A DNA stretch of 64,000 nucleotides, taken from JAKOVR01 sp031415655 (GTDB taxonomy: Bacteria > Actinomycetota > Acidimicrobiia > Acidimicrobiales > Acidimicrobilacustridaceae). The translations under genes and the position numbers were made by a program. Below, piece by piece: positions 26,646 through 35,460 of the stretch (within the stretch, counting starts at the first letter, position 1; each line of letters opens with the position of its first letter). The DNA is taken from the NCBI GenBank assembly GCA_031415655.1, contig JANOSD010000056.1, positions 24,614-88,613 on the forward strand, written 5' to 3'. Under the pieces are notes generated by a model. It worked only from the letters and a program-made list of their open reading frames with translations, ran no database searches and was not told the origin of the DNA.

Positions 26646-26721
26646 CCACCGACATATCTGACGTCCGGCAGCAGTTGCGATGGCCATCGCCGGCCCGCCG
26701 AGGTCGAGTTCCACCCCTCCC

Positions 26722-27891
26722 TTACAACGTTTGGCGGCGGACGAAGTCGGCCATGCCGGGGACGGTGAAGGCGATGTGGCCTCGCTCGGCGGCGTAGAGC
26801 AGGCCTTTCTTTATGAGCTCGGATCGGGCGACGCTGAGCTCGCTCGGACGGCGGTTCAACCGTTGGGCAACGGCGGTCGTGGAGCTTGGTTCGTCCCCAC
26901 CTTCGGCGACGGCCCGAAGGTACGCCTGTTGCGCTGGCGTAGCTCGTTCCCATCGCGAACCGTAGAAGCCGGAATCGAGTTCTTGGCGGGCGGCGAGCAC
27001 GCCGACCTCGGCGTCGGCCAGCACGATCGGGTTGTGGCTCGCGTAGCGCCAAACCATGTTCCCGTAGACCTGTAGGAAATAGGGATAGCCAGCCGACACG
27101 TCGGTGATCAGGGCGAGTGCCGGGGAGTCCCACTCCACGTGGTTGTTGTGCGCGGGGACAGTGAGTGCGTCGGCGGCAGCATCCGGGCCGAGGGGACCGA
27201 CGGGGATGTATTCGAAAAGGCGCTCTGCGTAGGACTTCGCCTCGGTAAGCGCCACGGGGAGGTTCGGTAGGCCGGCACCCACCAGGAGGAACGGCAAGTC
27301 GAGTTGGCCCGTCTCGTGGCACGCCGCCGATATGGCCGCCAGTTCGGCACGGGCGAGGTCTTGCATCTCGTCGATGAGCAAGAGCACCCCAACTGATTGA
27401 TCGGCCGCCGCACGCGCGAGTTCGGTGGCGAGTTCGGTGAGGTCGGTCTCCAACTCGCCCGTGTCGGCGTGGCCACGTGCCGGTTCCACATCGAGACCAA
27501 GGGCAAGACCGCCATCCGGCGAGAGCTTGAGCGAGAAGGACTTGAAGACGGCAAGCGCGTGCGAGAGGCGGTCCCGCCGTTCAGTGTTTCGTGATGCGGC
27601 TCGAAGCGCCGGGGCCAGGGCCTGTGCGGCCAGTGCTCCAAGCGGACGGTCGCCGCCGGCCTCAACCTTGGCGACGATCCAGTGCCGCAGTTCAGCCCTT
27701 CGGCGGAACTCGTTCAGGAGCACCGTCTTGCCAACTCCCCGTAGCCCAGAGAGGATCAATCCCCGATCGGTGCGGCCGCTCTCGATTCGCTCGATGATGG
27801 CGTCGAAACGACGCAATTCCGGCTCGCGACCGGCGAGTTCGGGTGGGCGCCGGCCGGCTCCGGGCGAATACGGGTTCAGACCGTCGTCCAT
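26722..27891 (-). CDS. AAA ATPase (ORC/DUF-type P-loop protein)
   Basis: A 389-residue ATPase: Walker A GLRGVGKT (49-56), Walker B LLLIDEMQDL (about 170), a sensor-like LVGAGLPNLP, and a C-terminal winged helix (TAVAQRLNRRPSELSVARSE, LIKKGLLYAAERGHIAF). This is the single-protein AAA family widespread in actinobacteria whose members sense or restructure DNA-bound partners; the biological role is not established. The start at 27891 faces a long perfect inverted repeat, so the gene is probably autoregulated by its own winged helix or by an unseen factor. Confidence 0.8.
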   Translation of the reverse strand: MDDGLNPYSPGAGRRPPELAGREPELRRFDAIIERIESGRTDRGLILSGLRGVGKTVLLNEFRRRAELRHWIVAKVEAGGDRPLGALAAQALAPALRAASRNTERRDRLSHALAVFKSFSLKLSPDGGLALGLDVEPARGHADTGELETDLTELATELARAAADQSVGVLLLIDEMQDLARAELAAISAACHETGQLDLPFLLVGAGLPNLPVALTEAKSYAERLFEYIPVGPLGPDAAADALTVPAHNNHVEWDSPALALITDVSAGYPYFLQVYGNMVWRYASHNPIVLADAEVGVLAARQELDSGFYGSRWERATPAQQAYLRAVAEGGDEPSSTTAVAQRLNRRPSELSVARSELIKKGLLYAAERGHIAFTVPGMADFVRRQTL

Positions 27892-27900
27892 GTATAAGAC

Positions 27901-27943
27901 TCTATAAGGCCGTATAACGGATTTTCTTATACGGCCTTATAGA
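27901..27943. promoter_or_regulatory. Long operator palindrome upstream of the AAA ATPase
   Basis: TCTATAAGGCCGTATAA and its exact complement (17 bp each) flank CGGATTTTC, starting 10 bases upstream of the ATPase start codon. A further TATAAG half-site overlaps the start region. It is AT-rich against a high-GC background, as for a regulated promoter. Confidence 0.7.
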
Positions 27944-27966
27944 TCCTTAGAGAACGGCCACTGGTC

Positions 27967-28464
27967 CTATTCCATTGACGATCGTGCTGTGGCTGGCGAA
28001 CCCGCGGCCGCAACAGCGACGAGCAGCGAAACCGCAATCAGAGCGAGCGCGAGCAGGAGCAGGTCGTTCGTCCTCGCGGCCTGGGCCAGGCGGTCTTCAC
28101 TCTGTAGCGCCTGAATCTCCAAGAGATCGCGGGCCACCCACCCGTTCACCACCTGTTGCTGCGGGGCACTCTCGGCGAGGAGGGCGTCGACGCGACGTTC
28201 GGCCAACACGTTCTCGACGTCGGCCCGACGAGCAATCGGCGCCGACGCAGCATGTCCCGCCAGCGCCGCGATCGGGAGCCCTACCGCCGCAATCACCGCG
28301 ATCAGGGCGACGGCGAGCGGAAGGCCGCGCCCACGGGCTGACCCGGCGCTCTGTCCCGCCGGTGTCGCCGGCGGGGAGGCGGGGAATGGTGGCGGCGTGA
28401 ATTCGGGGGTCGGCGATGCGGCGATCGAAGGGTGGGCCGGGGGTGGGGAGAAGGGGGTGTGCAT
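27967..28464 (-). CDS. Small membrane protein with two TM helices
   Basis: A 165-residue protein. Residues 1-45 are Pro/Ala-rich and probably cytoplasmic. The first TM helix is about 50-70 (LPLAVALIAVIAAVGLPIAA) and the second about 135-155 (DLLLLALALIAVSLLVAVA). Between them lies a charged, helical 60-residue loop (RRADVENVLAERRVDALLAE) that may form a coiled coil. The topology resembles chemoreceptor/histidine-kinase sensor segments (TM-helical-TM), but no output domain follows. Function unknown. Confidence 0.65.
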   Translation of the reverse strand: MHTPFSPPPAHPSIAASPTPEFTPPPFPASPPATPAGQSAGSARGRGLPLAVALIAVIAAVGLPIAALAGHAASAPIARRADVENVLAERRVDALLAESAPQQQVVNGWVARDLLEIQALQSEDRLAQAARTNDLLLLALALIAVSLLVAVAAAGSPATARSSME

Positions 28465-28806
28465 AGCGAAGCTCTCTACCGGTTTGACCGTCGGCAGTTC
28501 GACGGGCCGTTCTCTGGCCTTGGTCTGGTACGAGTGGGCTGTGACAAGGCGGCGCAGGGGTTCGTCGCCCGATGCCCTCGCGATCGCGCTGGTCGATTCA
28601 CTGAGAGGCGGTCAGTGATCCGGATGTCGTGCCGAGATCGCCGACTCCGGCCAACGCGTCAACGAGCCATTTGGCTCTTCGAACCGCACGGTCAGTGGCC
28701 ATCGCGCACTCGCCATCGCTCTCCGTTGGCACGGCTTCGGCCCCGGCTGCGGCCGGGTGGCAGCGCGTCACCCAGAAATGCTGTGTCGCTCAGAATGGTG
28801 TGCCGC

Positions 28807-28857
28807 CGAACTTGTGTCGCTCAGCACGACAATGCGCGGCGGAGCGACACAAGTTCG
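28807..28857. repeat. Palindromic repeat family A, copy 4
   Basis: Perfect 15-bp arms CGAACTTGTGTCGCT / AGCGACACAAGTTCG around CAGCACGACAATGCGCGGCGG, which repeats the loop of copy 3. The remainder of the 28465-28891 gap shows no recognisable gene. Confidence 0.8.
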
Positions 28858-28891
28858 CTGCTCCGAACCGGACGGAGGCCGTTGGTCGTTT

Positions 28892-30280
28892 TCAGGCGGT
28901 GCCGAACAGGTCGTTGGCGGTGAACGTCAGGGTGTTGGGCGAGGCTCTGGTGACGGTGGAACGGGCGGCGATGGTGTAGCGGACATCGGCGGGGTCGATC
29001 CCGAGCCCGTCTCGAACCTTTTGCCGCAACGAGGTCTCGATCGAGCGGCCGTCAACCGACTTTGCCCATTTGGCTTCGCCGACCAATGCGGGGCGAGACG
29101 ATCGGCCGCTCAGGCAGAGCGCGTCGATCTCGTTGACGTTCGTGCCGTCCCACCACGGCCCGATGGCCACGATTGGCTCACCGTCGGGGCCGACGAGCTG
29201 GTCGTCGGAAGCGAGCCGGCGGAGGTGGGCTCGAAACGCCTCCTCCCACACAAGGCCCATGTGGTCGTCGATCTCGGTGAGCAATACCTTGGCGATGGGC
29301 TGCCCGAGGCCGCGCTCGATCTCCGTTCGATGTTTCGCGACTACGCCCAGCGAGAACGCCACGAACGGATCGATGATTCGGTAGGAGCGCCGTCGACTGC
29401 GTTCCGATTGTCCGACCGGAGCGAGGCGTTCGATCATGCGAAGTTCGATGAGCCGGTCAAGCGTACGGGTAGGCTCGGCGCGGACGAAGTCCTTCAGCTC
29501 GTTGTGGGTGGTTCGTCCGTTGGCGATCCCAGTGAGGACCTGCGCCGCAAACTCGCCGCCGTCGATGTCGGTGCGGAGTACGAGATCGAGCTCGGTGAGG
29601 AGCCGGGCGCCGGGTTCGCACAGGAGTCGCCGAACGTTCATCGCCACCGATGCCTGCTGGTCCCACCACGAAAGGTAAAGCGGCATCCCTCCCACGATTC
29701 CATACGCAAGCGCTCGGTCGGCCGGTGTGAGCGAGCGCAACATCTTTGCGGCGTCGTGCGGGTCAAACGGGTGGAGCAGCAACGCAAGGTCGAAACGGCC
29801 ATACAGCGGCTGTCGTTCTTCCTGCATCGCCTGCATGTAGCGCACCGCCGAACCGCAGAGGAGGAGTCGAAGCGAGCGGTTGTTTCCCGTGCGATCGAGG
29901 AACGCTCGAATGATTCCCGGGAGACCCGGGCTTGAAGCGACCAGGTCGGGGAACTCGTCGAGTACCACGAGGAGGGGGGAATCGGCGGTGCGTTGCGCGA
30001 GGTCGTCGAAGGCATCGTCCCAGTTCGTGTACGGCCGGGCCAGCAGGTCGCGGGTGCCCGTGCGGTCGACGGCCGCTACCGACAGGGTGAGCAGCCGCAG
30101 TTCCTCGAGTTCTCCACGCACGGCCCCGCTATGAAAGACGCATCGTTTGTGGGCACTGAAACGCTCGAGGAGCGCCGTCTTCCCAACTCGCCGTCGCCCC
30201 CAAACCACGCCAGCCCGGCGGTCGTTCGCCCACCAGTGTTCGAGCGCCGCAAGTTCCTTGACTCGGTTGATGAATACCAC
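28892..30280 (-). CDS. AAA ATPase with DUF234-type C-terminal domain
   Basis: A 462-residue protein of the archaeal/bacterial AAA-DUF234 family: Walker A GRRRVGKTALL (28-38), Walker B LLVVLDEFPDL (about 103-113), a GIVGGMPLYLSWW segment (about 200) and a winged helix around 275-310. The C-terminal region carries NEIDALCL then PALVGEAKWAKS, the D...ExK pattern of a PD-(D/E)xK nuclease fold that defines DUF234. Such proteins are linked to mobile elements and possibly DNA processing. There is an inverted repeat just upstream. No partner gene nearby. Confidence 0.8.
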   Translation of the reverse strand: MVFINRVKELAALEHWWANDRRAGVVWGRRRVGKTALLERFSAHKRCVFHSGAVRGELEELRLLTLSVAAVDRTGTRDLLARPYTNWDDAFDDLAQRTADSPLLVVLDEFPDLVASSPGLPGIIRAFLDRTGNNRSLRLLLCGSAVRYMQAMQEERQPLYGRFDLALLLHPFDPHDAAKMLRSLTPADRALAYGIVGGMPLYLSWWDQQASVAMNVRRLLCEPGARLLTELDLVLRTDIDGGEFAAQVLTGIANGRTTHNELKDFVRAEPTRTLDRLIELRMIERLAPVGQSERSRRRSYRIIDPFVAFSLGVVAKHRTEIERGLGQPIAKVLLTEIDDHMGLVWEEAFRAHLRRLASDDQLVGPDGEPIVAIGPWWDGTNVNEIDALCLSGRSSRPALVGEAKWAKSVDGRSIETSLRQKVRDGLGIDPADVRYTIAARSTVTRASPNTLTFTANDLFGTA

Positions 30281-30293
30281 GAACGAACTCTAA

Positions 30294-30342
30294 CTGACAG
30301 CAACTGCTACTTACAGCGGGTGTAAGTAACGCTCAGTGTCAG
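30294..30342. promoter_or_regulatory. Nested inverted repeat before the DUF234 ATPase
   Basis: TACTTACA/TGTAAGTA arms around GCGGG form the centre, with outer CTGACA/TGTCAG arms. It begins 14 bases upstream of the start codon on the minus strand, a likely operator. It also overlaps the end of the decayed minus-strand gene. Confidence 0.5.
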
Positions 30343-30655
30343 GAGAGTTCGGCGATGGACCCGACGAGTTCCACCGGGCGTTGGCGAAGACGAGCGGTAC
30401 GCAAGGAGAACGCGCCCGATTGCAGTACGGCGGCATCGAACGAGACCGGCCGTCGAATCGGATGGAGGCGGCGAGGCGGCGAGTGAGATCGGCTGCGGCC
30501 TCTCGGGAGGAGAACCCACCGAGGGCCGGCACCGTCTCCTTGCACCAACGGTCCTCGGTCTGACTGCGGATCGTTTCCAATGCAGGATCGTTGAGCAAGT
30601 CGTCCTCATCGAGGACGTCGTCGTCCTCCCCCCGTTCAGCCAGAAAACGCACCAA
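30339..30655 (-). pseudogene. Decayed SEC-C-associated C-terminal domain
   Basis: The frame reads LNDPALETIRSQTEDRWCKE then TVPALGGFSSREAAADLTRR, like the conserved tail of SEC-C/plasmid ORF-3-type proteins (VPALGGLTPREAAADPTRR). The end of the domain (LQSGAFSLRTARLRQRPVEL) is in a different phase, so at least one frameshift lies near 30470. No start region is present. Confidence 0.5.
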
Positions 30656-30729
30656 TCTGCGTGGCCCGAATCACCGCTCAACCCAGCGCGGCGCGGGGGC
30701 TGGCGAAAGCCTTCGCCTTTGAAGGCATC

Positions 30730-32541
30730 TCAGGAGGGGCCGGCAGGGGGCGGTCGGGGTGGACCCCAGTACCCCTCCGGTGGAGGTTCAGACGGCGGCA
30801 CACCGTGCGGACGAGTTGGACCAGTCGCCCCGGGTCGACCTGTCACTCCGGGTGGACCCGTCACTCCGGGTGGACCGGGTGGACCCGTCACTCCGGGTGG
30901 ACCCGTCACTCCGGGTGGACCAGTCAGACCGGATGGAACGGGTGGCCAGGGTGGACCGGGTGCGTCCCAGTATCCCGCTGGCGGTGAGGCTCCCCAAGGT
31001 ATCGGTGCCGCGTGGCGCGGTGGATCTGACGCGGCATGGTCTCCCCCGGATCCGGCGACGGCGAACGCCACCCCTACGAGCATTGCCATGTACATGCCCG
31101 CAAAGAACAGCAACATCGGCACTTCCGGCCGGAACAACCCGGCGGCCACAGACGCAGCGGGGATTGCAATAAGGAAACCAGCAGCAACGCCCATCCAGAC
31201 CACGACTATTCCGGCCCGCCAGCTCCGGTGGCGAGACCGTTGGATCGCAAGTACCACGGTTGTGCCGACCGCCGCCATCGTCACGAGCGTGAGGGTGATC
31301 CAGGGAACAGGTGGCGGGTACTCCTTCCCCGAGATCGACCGATCAGCTCCGAGTACACGTTCCGGTACCCACGTGCCGGACGGCTCGCGTCGCAAGACCC
31401 CTGACCCGCCGAACGCTGCCACGGCCACGTCGACTCCGTCCACTGACGCCACGTCGATCGAACCGAGATAGTCGTTGCGGTGGTGCCAACCCGATTGGGT
31501 CAGGCGGCGAAGGTCGGCGTCGGCAAGGAGAAACTCCCTGACCTCGGTGCCGCCGGAGATCGACCGTCGGTGAATCGAGGCCTGACTCCGAATAACGAAA
31601 CAATCGGTGATCCCGCATGTTTCGATACGTGTTTGCAGCGGGATGGTTGCGTAGACCGTCCCGGTGCCCGGGGTGGTGGCGTTGGGCTCGGCGCGCGGCG
31701 GGTTGGTCAAGATCGTGTCCGGTCTGGAGGCCAAGGTGGTGGCGCTGTCGTTCGAGCTCCTCGACGATGTGCCGCCTGATGTACCGCTCGGTCCGCCGCC
31801 CGATATTGTGCTCGGGGCCGCCGATGCACCGGGGCGGGTTCCGGCAGTAACCAGTGTGCTGCCCGCACGCGGCGCTCCGACCGCGGTCCAGGTTCGTCCG
31901 CCGTCCGCGCTCTTGGCCCAGGCCGGCTGTCCCGTGGTCCCTGCGGTCCCCCCGGTAACTGCCGCGAAGAAGAATCCATCCTCGACCACGATCGCCGATA
32001 CCGACGGATCCGGTGACTTGCTCGTCCCTGTGGTGGCGAAGACCGCTGCGCACACGCACACCATCCGAACGGCCACTTGGCCATGTCGCCGTTCGCCGTT
32101 CCTCCGTCCTTCCGAGGAATCGGGCCTGATGGTTTGGCGGTGTCCGCGCACCGATCGGGCGCCGTCCGACGTAGCGAACGATCTCGCCCCTCCGGCTTCG
32201 GCCCGAACGACCCAACACGAAGGGAGCAGCACAGCGAGGGCCAGCAGGTCGGTGGGGTCGCGCACCGTGACACCACCCAGCAGTGGAGCGGCCAGCTCGG
32301 CGATACCCGGCATCACCTTGAGCATCGTGAAGCCGACCACCGTGAGCGCGAAGCCGGTTCGTCGGCCCAGAACAACTGCGACCAGGGTCGCGATCATGGC
32401 CACTCCGGCGACATCGCTGAGCTTTCCGGTGGCCGTCCCCGGGTAGGCGACCTTCAATACGCGGTCGTTCAGCAGGAGCACAGCGATGCTTGCCACGAAC
32501 GCCGGGTGAGCCAGCACCGCCGATCGGGCGCGCATCGCCAA
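30730..32541 (-). CDS. Membrane protein with a collagen-like C-terminal tail
   Basis: A 603-residue protein. N-terminal TM helices (about 10-125) include FVASIAVLLLNDRVLKV and LSDVAGVAMIATLVAVVL. An exported-type central region (about 150-420, including an SADGGRTWTAVG signature like BNR/sialidase repeats) is followed by two or three further TM helices (about 430-520). The cytosolic tail (about 525-600) is Gly-Pro-Pro rich with collagen-type triplets, TGPPGVTGPPGVTGPPG, encoded by 18-bp tandem DNA units at about 30840-30940. It could form a triple helix, but the stretch is short. Function unknown; tail length probably varies by slippage. Confidence 0.7.
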   Translation of the reverse strand: MAMRARSAVLAHPAFVASIAVLLLNDRVLKVAYPGTATGKLSDVAGVAMIATLVAVVLGRRTGFALTVVGFTMLKVMPGIAELAAPLLGGVTVRDPTDLLALAVLLPSCWVVRAEAGGARSFATSDGARSVRGHRQTIRPDSSEGRRNGERRHGQVAVRMVCVCAAVFATTGTSKSPDPSVSAIVVEDGFFFAAVTGGTAGTTGQPAWAKSADGGRTWTAVGAPRAGSTLVTAGTRPGASAAPSTISGGGPSGTSGGTSSRSSNDSATTLASRPDTILTNPPRAEPNATTPGTGTVYATIPLQTRIETCGITDCFVIRSQASIHRRSISGGTEVREFLLADADLRRLTQSGWHHRNDYLGSIDVASVDGVDVAVAAFGGSGVLRREPSGTWVPERVLGADRSISGKEYPPPVPWITLTLVTMAAVGTTVVLAIQRSRHRSWRAGIVVVWMGVAAGFLIAIPAASVAAGLFRPEVPMLLFFAGMYMAMLVGVAFAVAGSGGDHAASDPPRHAAPIPWGASPPAGYWDAPGPPWPPVPSGLTGPPGVTGPPGVTGPPGPPGVTGPPGVTGRPGATGPTRPHGVPPSEPPPEGYWGPPRPPPAGPS

Positions 32542-32639
32542 CAGGAAGGTGTGTAGCGCGTGAATGTGGCCAGCGTAGGAGCGGAACCGAGTGACGGTCC
32601 CGTCACCCGGTTGCGCCCACCCGGATGCGGTGCAGGCGA

Positions 32640-32684
32640 ACCTGTGTCGCTCAGCCGCGGATTGCCGTGCTCAGCGACACAGGT
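32640..32684. repeat. Palindromic repeat family A, copy 5
   Basis: Arms ACCTGTGTCGCT and AGCGACACAGGT, followed by a third partial ...CAGCGACGCAGGTT. It lies between divergent genes. Confidence 0.75.
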
Positions 32685-32755
32685 CTCAGCGACGCAGGTT
32701 CTGGGGCACGCAGGATTCGGGGCAAGCGGCTCCGGCCGTGGGGCATGATCGGAGC

Positions 32756-33844
32756 ATGCCTATCGATCATCTGCCGCTCACCTACGACGAATGTCGGGCC
32801 CGCTTCCGCCGGGCCGTCACCGTGGCCGGGCTCGACCTGGCCCCGCACACGATCGCCGCTCGTGGTCGAGACGGCCAGGACCTCACCATCGACGTGGTGC
32901 AGATCGGTGCACCGGCGCCTCGCCGGGCCTTGATCGTGCAGTCCGGGGTGCACGGCGTGGAGGGGTTCATCGGATCCACCTTGCAGACCGACCTCGTCGC
33001 CCGCATCGACCCCGATTCGCTTCCACCCGATATGGCAATCCTGTTGATCCACGCCGTGAACCCGTGGGGCATGAGCTGGTGGCGTCGACAAAACGAATCG
33101 AACGTCGACCTCAACCGCAACTGGCAACGCAGCGCCGGCGATCCCATCCAAAACGATGCCTACGACGAGCTTCACCCGTTTGCCTGTCCGGACACACCCA
33201 CGCTTCCGTCGGTCGACGAGCTGCTCGTTCAGGCGATGACGATGGTGGAGGAACGGGGGATGACCTGGGTGAAGGACGGCATCACCAAGGGCCAGTACCG
33301 CCATGCCGACGGGCTGCACTTCGGTGGTGACCGCACCGAGGAGTCGTGTCGGATCCTGGAGCACCTCGTGCCGGAGCGTCTTGGTAGTGCGGAGCAGGTG
33401 CTCACCATTGACCTGCATACCGGCCACGGCCCCAACGGTGAGGTGACCTTCCTGTCGGATCAGCCGCCCGGCTCCGCGCTAGATCAGTTCCTCCACGCCA
33501 GTTTCCCTGGGTTCCGCATCGAGGCCACGGCCGACAATCCCGATGCGACCACCGGGGAGAAGAGCGGGCAGATCGCCAACAGCTACGCGTCGGTGCTCCC
33601 GAACGCGTCGTGTGTGGCGTCGTCGGTGGAGTTCGGCACGGCCCCCGACACCGAACAGCTCGCCGCCACCTATCTGGAGAGCTGGGTGCACCGTCACGGC
33701 GACCCCGCCAACCCCGAACACGCGGCGGTCACCTGGAACTACCGGTGCTGCTTCACGCCCGACGACTCCGCGTGGGAGACCGTCTCTCTGCGCGACGGCC
33801 GCATCCTGCTCGACCAGGCCGTCGCCGCCGTTGCCACCGGGTGA
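32756..33844 (+). CDS. DUF2817 metallopeptidase-like protein (M14 clan)
   Basis: A 362-residue protein. LIVQSGVHGVEGFIGS (about 63-78) and NESNVDLNRNW (about 112-122) give the HxxE and N/R substrate-site pattern of M14-like carboxypeptidases of the DUF2817 family. LTIDLHTGHGPNG supplies the third zinc-ligand histidine, and SSVEFGT the catalytic glutamate region. No signal peptide, so cytoplasmic. The substrate is unknown; a peptide or amidated compound is likely. The start is ATG 32756, with GGAG close upstream. Confidence 0.85.
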   Translation: MPIDHLPLTYDECRARFRRAVTVAGLDLAPHTIAARGRDGQDLTIDVVQIGAPAPRRALIVQSGVHGVEGFIGSTLQTDLVARIDPDSLPPDMAILLIHAVNPWGMSWWRRQNESNVDLNRNWQRSAGDPIQNDAYDELHPFACPDTPTLPSVDELLVQAMTMVEERGMTWVKDGITKGQYRHADGLHFGGDRTEESCRILEHLVPERLGSAEQVLTIDLHTGHGPNGEVTFLSDQPPGSALDQFLHASFPGFRIEATADNPDATTGEKSGQIANSYASVLPNASCVASSVEFGTAPDTEQLAATYLESWVHRHGDPANPEHAAVTWNYRCCFTPDDSAWETVSLRDGRILLDQAVAAVATG

Positions 33845-33914
33845 GCGCCGCTGCGCGCTTGCTGAATGCGGCGCGGCCAGGAATGCTGCGCGCTTGCTGA
33901 ATGCTGTGCAGACC

Positions 33915-33961
33915 AACCGGTGACGGTCAGCCGCGCAGAGTCGTGCTCAGCGTCACAGGTT
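33915..33961. repeat. Palindromic repeat family A, copy 6
   Basis: AACCGGTGACG and CGTCACAGGTT (one mismatch) around GTCAGCCGCGCAGAGTCGTG. It overlaps the 3' end of the Mrp gene, whose last codons are read from it. A partial TGCTGCGCGCTTGCTGAATG lies just before. Confidence 0.7.
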
Positions 33962-35420
33962 CGTCCGAATTGGTGCCCGAAATGGCGTTCGAGTTGGCGT
34001 CGGAGTCGGCGTCGGAGGTGACTTGGTCCGCTTCGTCGAAGGCATCGAGTGCGGCCATCGCCATGTCCATCATGCGGGCGGAGCAGCCGGCGAGCTCGAC
34101 GGGCGGAACGGCTTCGTCGACGATGCGGTCGGCGAGCGCACGGAACGCTTCGGCAGCAGGACCGGTGCCGAGGGCAATCGGCGTGCCGGCATCTCCACCC
34201 GCCGCCACCGCCGATTCGATCGGGATCTGACCGAGCAACGGAACGCCGGCGTCGTGGGCCAATGCAGCCCCACCGCCTTCGCCGAACAACGGGTAGGCGA
34301 CGCCGTGTTCACACGTGAACGCGCTCATGTTTTCCACCACACCCACCACCCGTAGGTAGCTGCGCCGGGCCATATCGACGGCGCGGATCGCCACCTTCTG
34401 CGCACTCACCGCCGGTGTGGTGACGACCAACATCTCGGCCCGCGGCAGCATGCGAGCGAGGCCCATCTGCACGTCGCCGGTACCGGGGGGCATGTCGATC
34501 AGGAGGTAATCGAGTGATCCCCAGCGCACGTCTTCGAGGAAGTGTTGGACAGCCCGGTTGAGCATGAGCCCACGCCACATGAGGGCGGTGCCTTCATCGT
34601 CGACCATCAAGCCCATCGACACGATCTTGAGCAAGCCGGTGCCGATGCGTTTCTCGTGCGGCTCGATGAGTCGGCGCGGGGCCGGGGCGGCGACATGATC
34701 GTCTCGGACCTCCGTCTCGGAAGTGGAGGTGTCGTCCGCAGCGTCGGCCGCATCGTCGGCCGCATCGGCATCGGTCGGGACCCCAACGAGTGCGTCGGTC
34801 GTCCCGCTGTCATCGCCACCCCCCGGGCCAGTGCCGACCGGGCCGGTCGCTGTCGGGATGGTGGCGTTCGGCGGTTCGGCGAGGTGGGCTTCGAGCCGGC
34901 CGTCGACCCCCAACATGCGCGGGATGGAAAAGCCCCAGATGTCGGCGTCCATCACGCCAACGGTGAAGCCCTTGGCGGCGAGCGCGGCGGCCAGGTTCAC
35001 GGTGACCGAGCTTTTCCCCACGCCACCCTTGCCGGATGCGACGGCGATCACCTTCGCCGTTGCGGGGATCTCGGTGGCGGAGTCGTCGGCCCGCACGTTC
35101 CACCGCGCTCGGGCCATCACAGCGGCCTTTTCGTCGGCGGTCATCTCTACCCAGTCAAGCTTGACGGCGGTGATGCCGGGGAACGATCCGAGGCGCGCCC
35201 GAATGTCCTTTTGGATCTGGCCCCGCAACGGGCAGCCGGCCGACGTCAGCGCAACGGTGACGCGAGCGATGCCGGAATCCGGGTCGACAACGACACCCCG
35301 AGCCATGCCCAATTCCACGATGTCGAGGCCGAGCTCGGGGTCGATCACTCCCCGCAACGCCTCCAACAAGACCTCGACGGGGGCCCGATCGGCGGGGTCG
35401 AAGGCGGGGGTTGTGGTCAC
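33927..35420 (-). CDS. Mrp/ApbC family Fe-S cluster carrier ATPase
   Basis: A 497-residue P-loop protein. A DUF59/MIP18-like domain (about 15-90; LRGVIDPELGLDIVELGM) precedes the ParA-type ATPase: GKGGVGKSS (130-138), DADIWGFSIP (158-167), LIDMPPGTGDVQM. The family carries [4Fe-4S] clusters between scaffold and apoproteins. Residues about 183-250 are an acidic, low-complexity insertion (runs of AADDAADAAD) not found in typical members. The last residues (TLSTTLRG) come from repeat A6. Divergent from a Cys-containing HTH regulator and close to an IscA-like gene, so the three form an Fe-S module. Confidence 0.9.
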   Translation of the reverse strand: MTTTPAFDPADRAPVEVLLEALRGVIDPELGLDIVELGMARGVVVDPDSGIARVTVALTSAGCPLRGQIQKDIRARLGSFPGITAVKLDWVEMTADEKAAVMARARWNVRADDSATEIPATAKVIAVASGKGGVGKSSVTVNLAAALAAKGFTVGVMDADIWGFSIPRMLGVDGRLEAHLAEPPNATIPTATGPVGTGPGGGDDSGTTDALVGVPTDADAADDAADAADDTSTSETEVRDDHVAAPAPRRLIEPHEKRIGTGLLKIVSMGLMVDDEGTALMWRGLMLNRAVQHFLEDVRWGSLDYLLIDMPPGTGDVQMGLARMLPRAEMLVVTTPAVSAQKVAIRAVDMARRSYLRVVGVVENMSAFTCEHGVAYPLFGEGGGAALAHDAGVPLLGQIPIESAVAAGGDAGTPIALGTGPAAEAFRALADRIVDEAVPPVELAGCSARMMDMAMAALDAFDEADQVTSDADSDANSNAISGTNSDEPVTLSTTLRG

Positions 35421-35460
35421 CCAATCATTCTAACGGGCGATCCCGTGTAAACTCCCCGTT

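Noticed and set aside
28441..28800. Frames in the gap before repeat A4
   Set aside because: Arg/Pro/Ser-rich, overlapping frames on one strand without a family match.
6078..33961. Family A palindromes as a CRISPR array
   Set aside because: Copies are kilobases apart, vary in arm sequence and have no regular spacers or cas genes.
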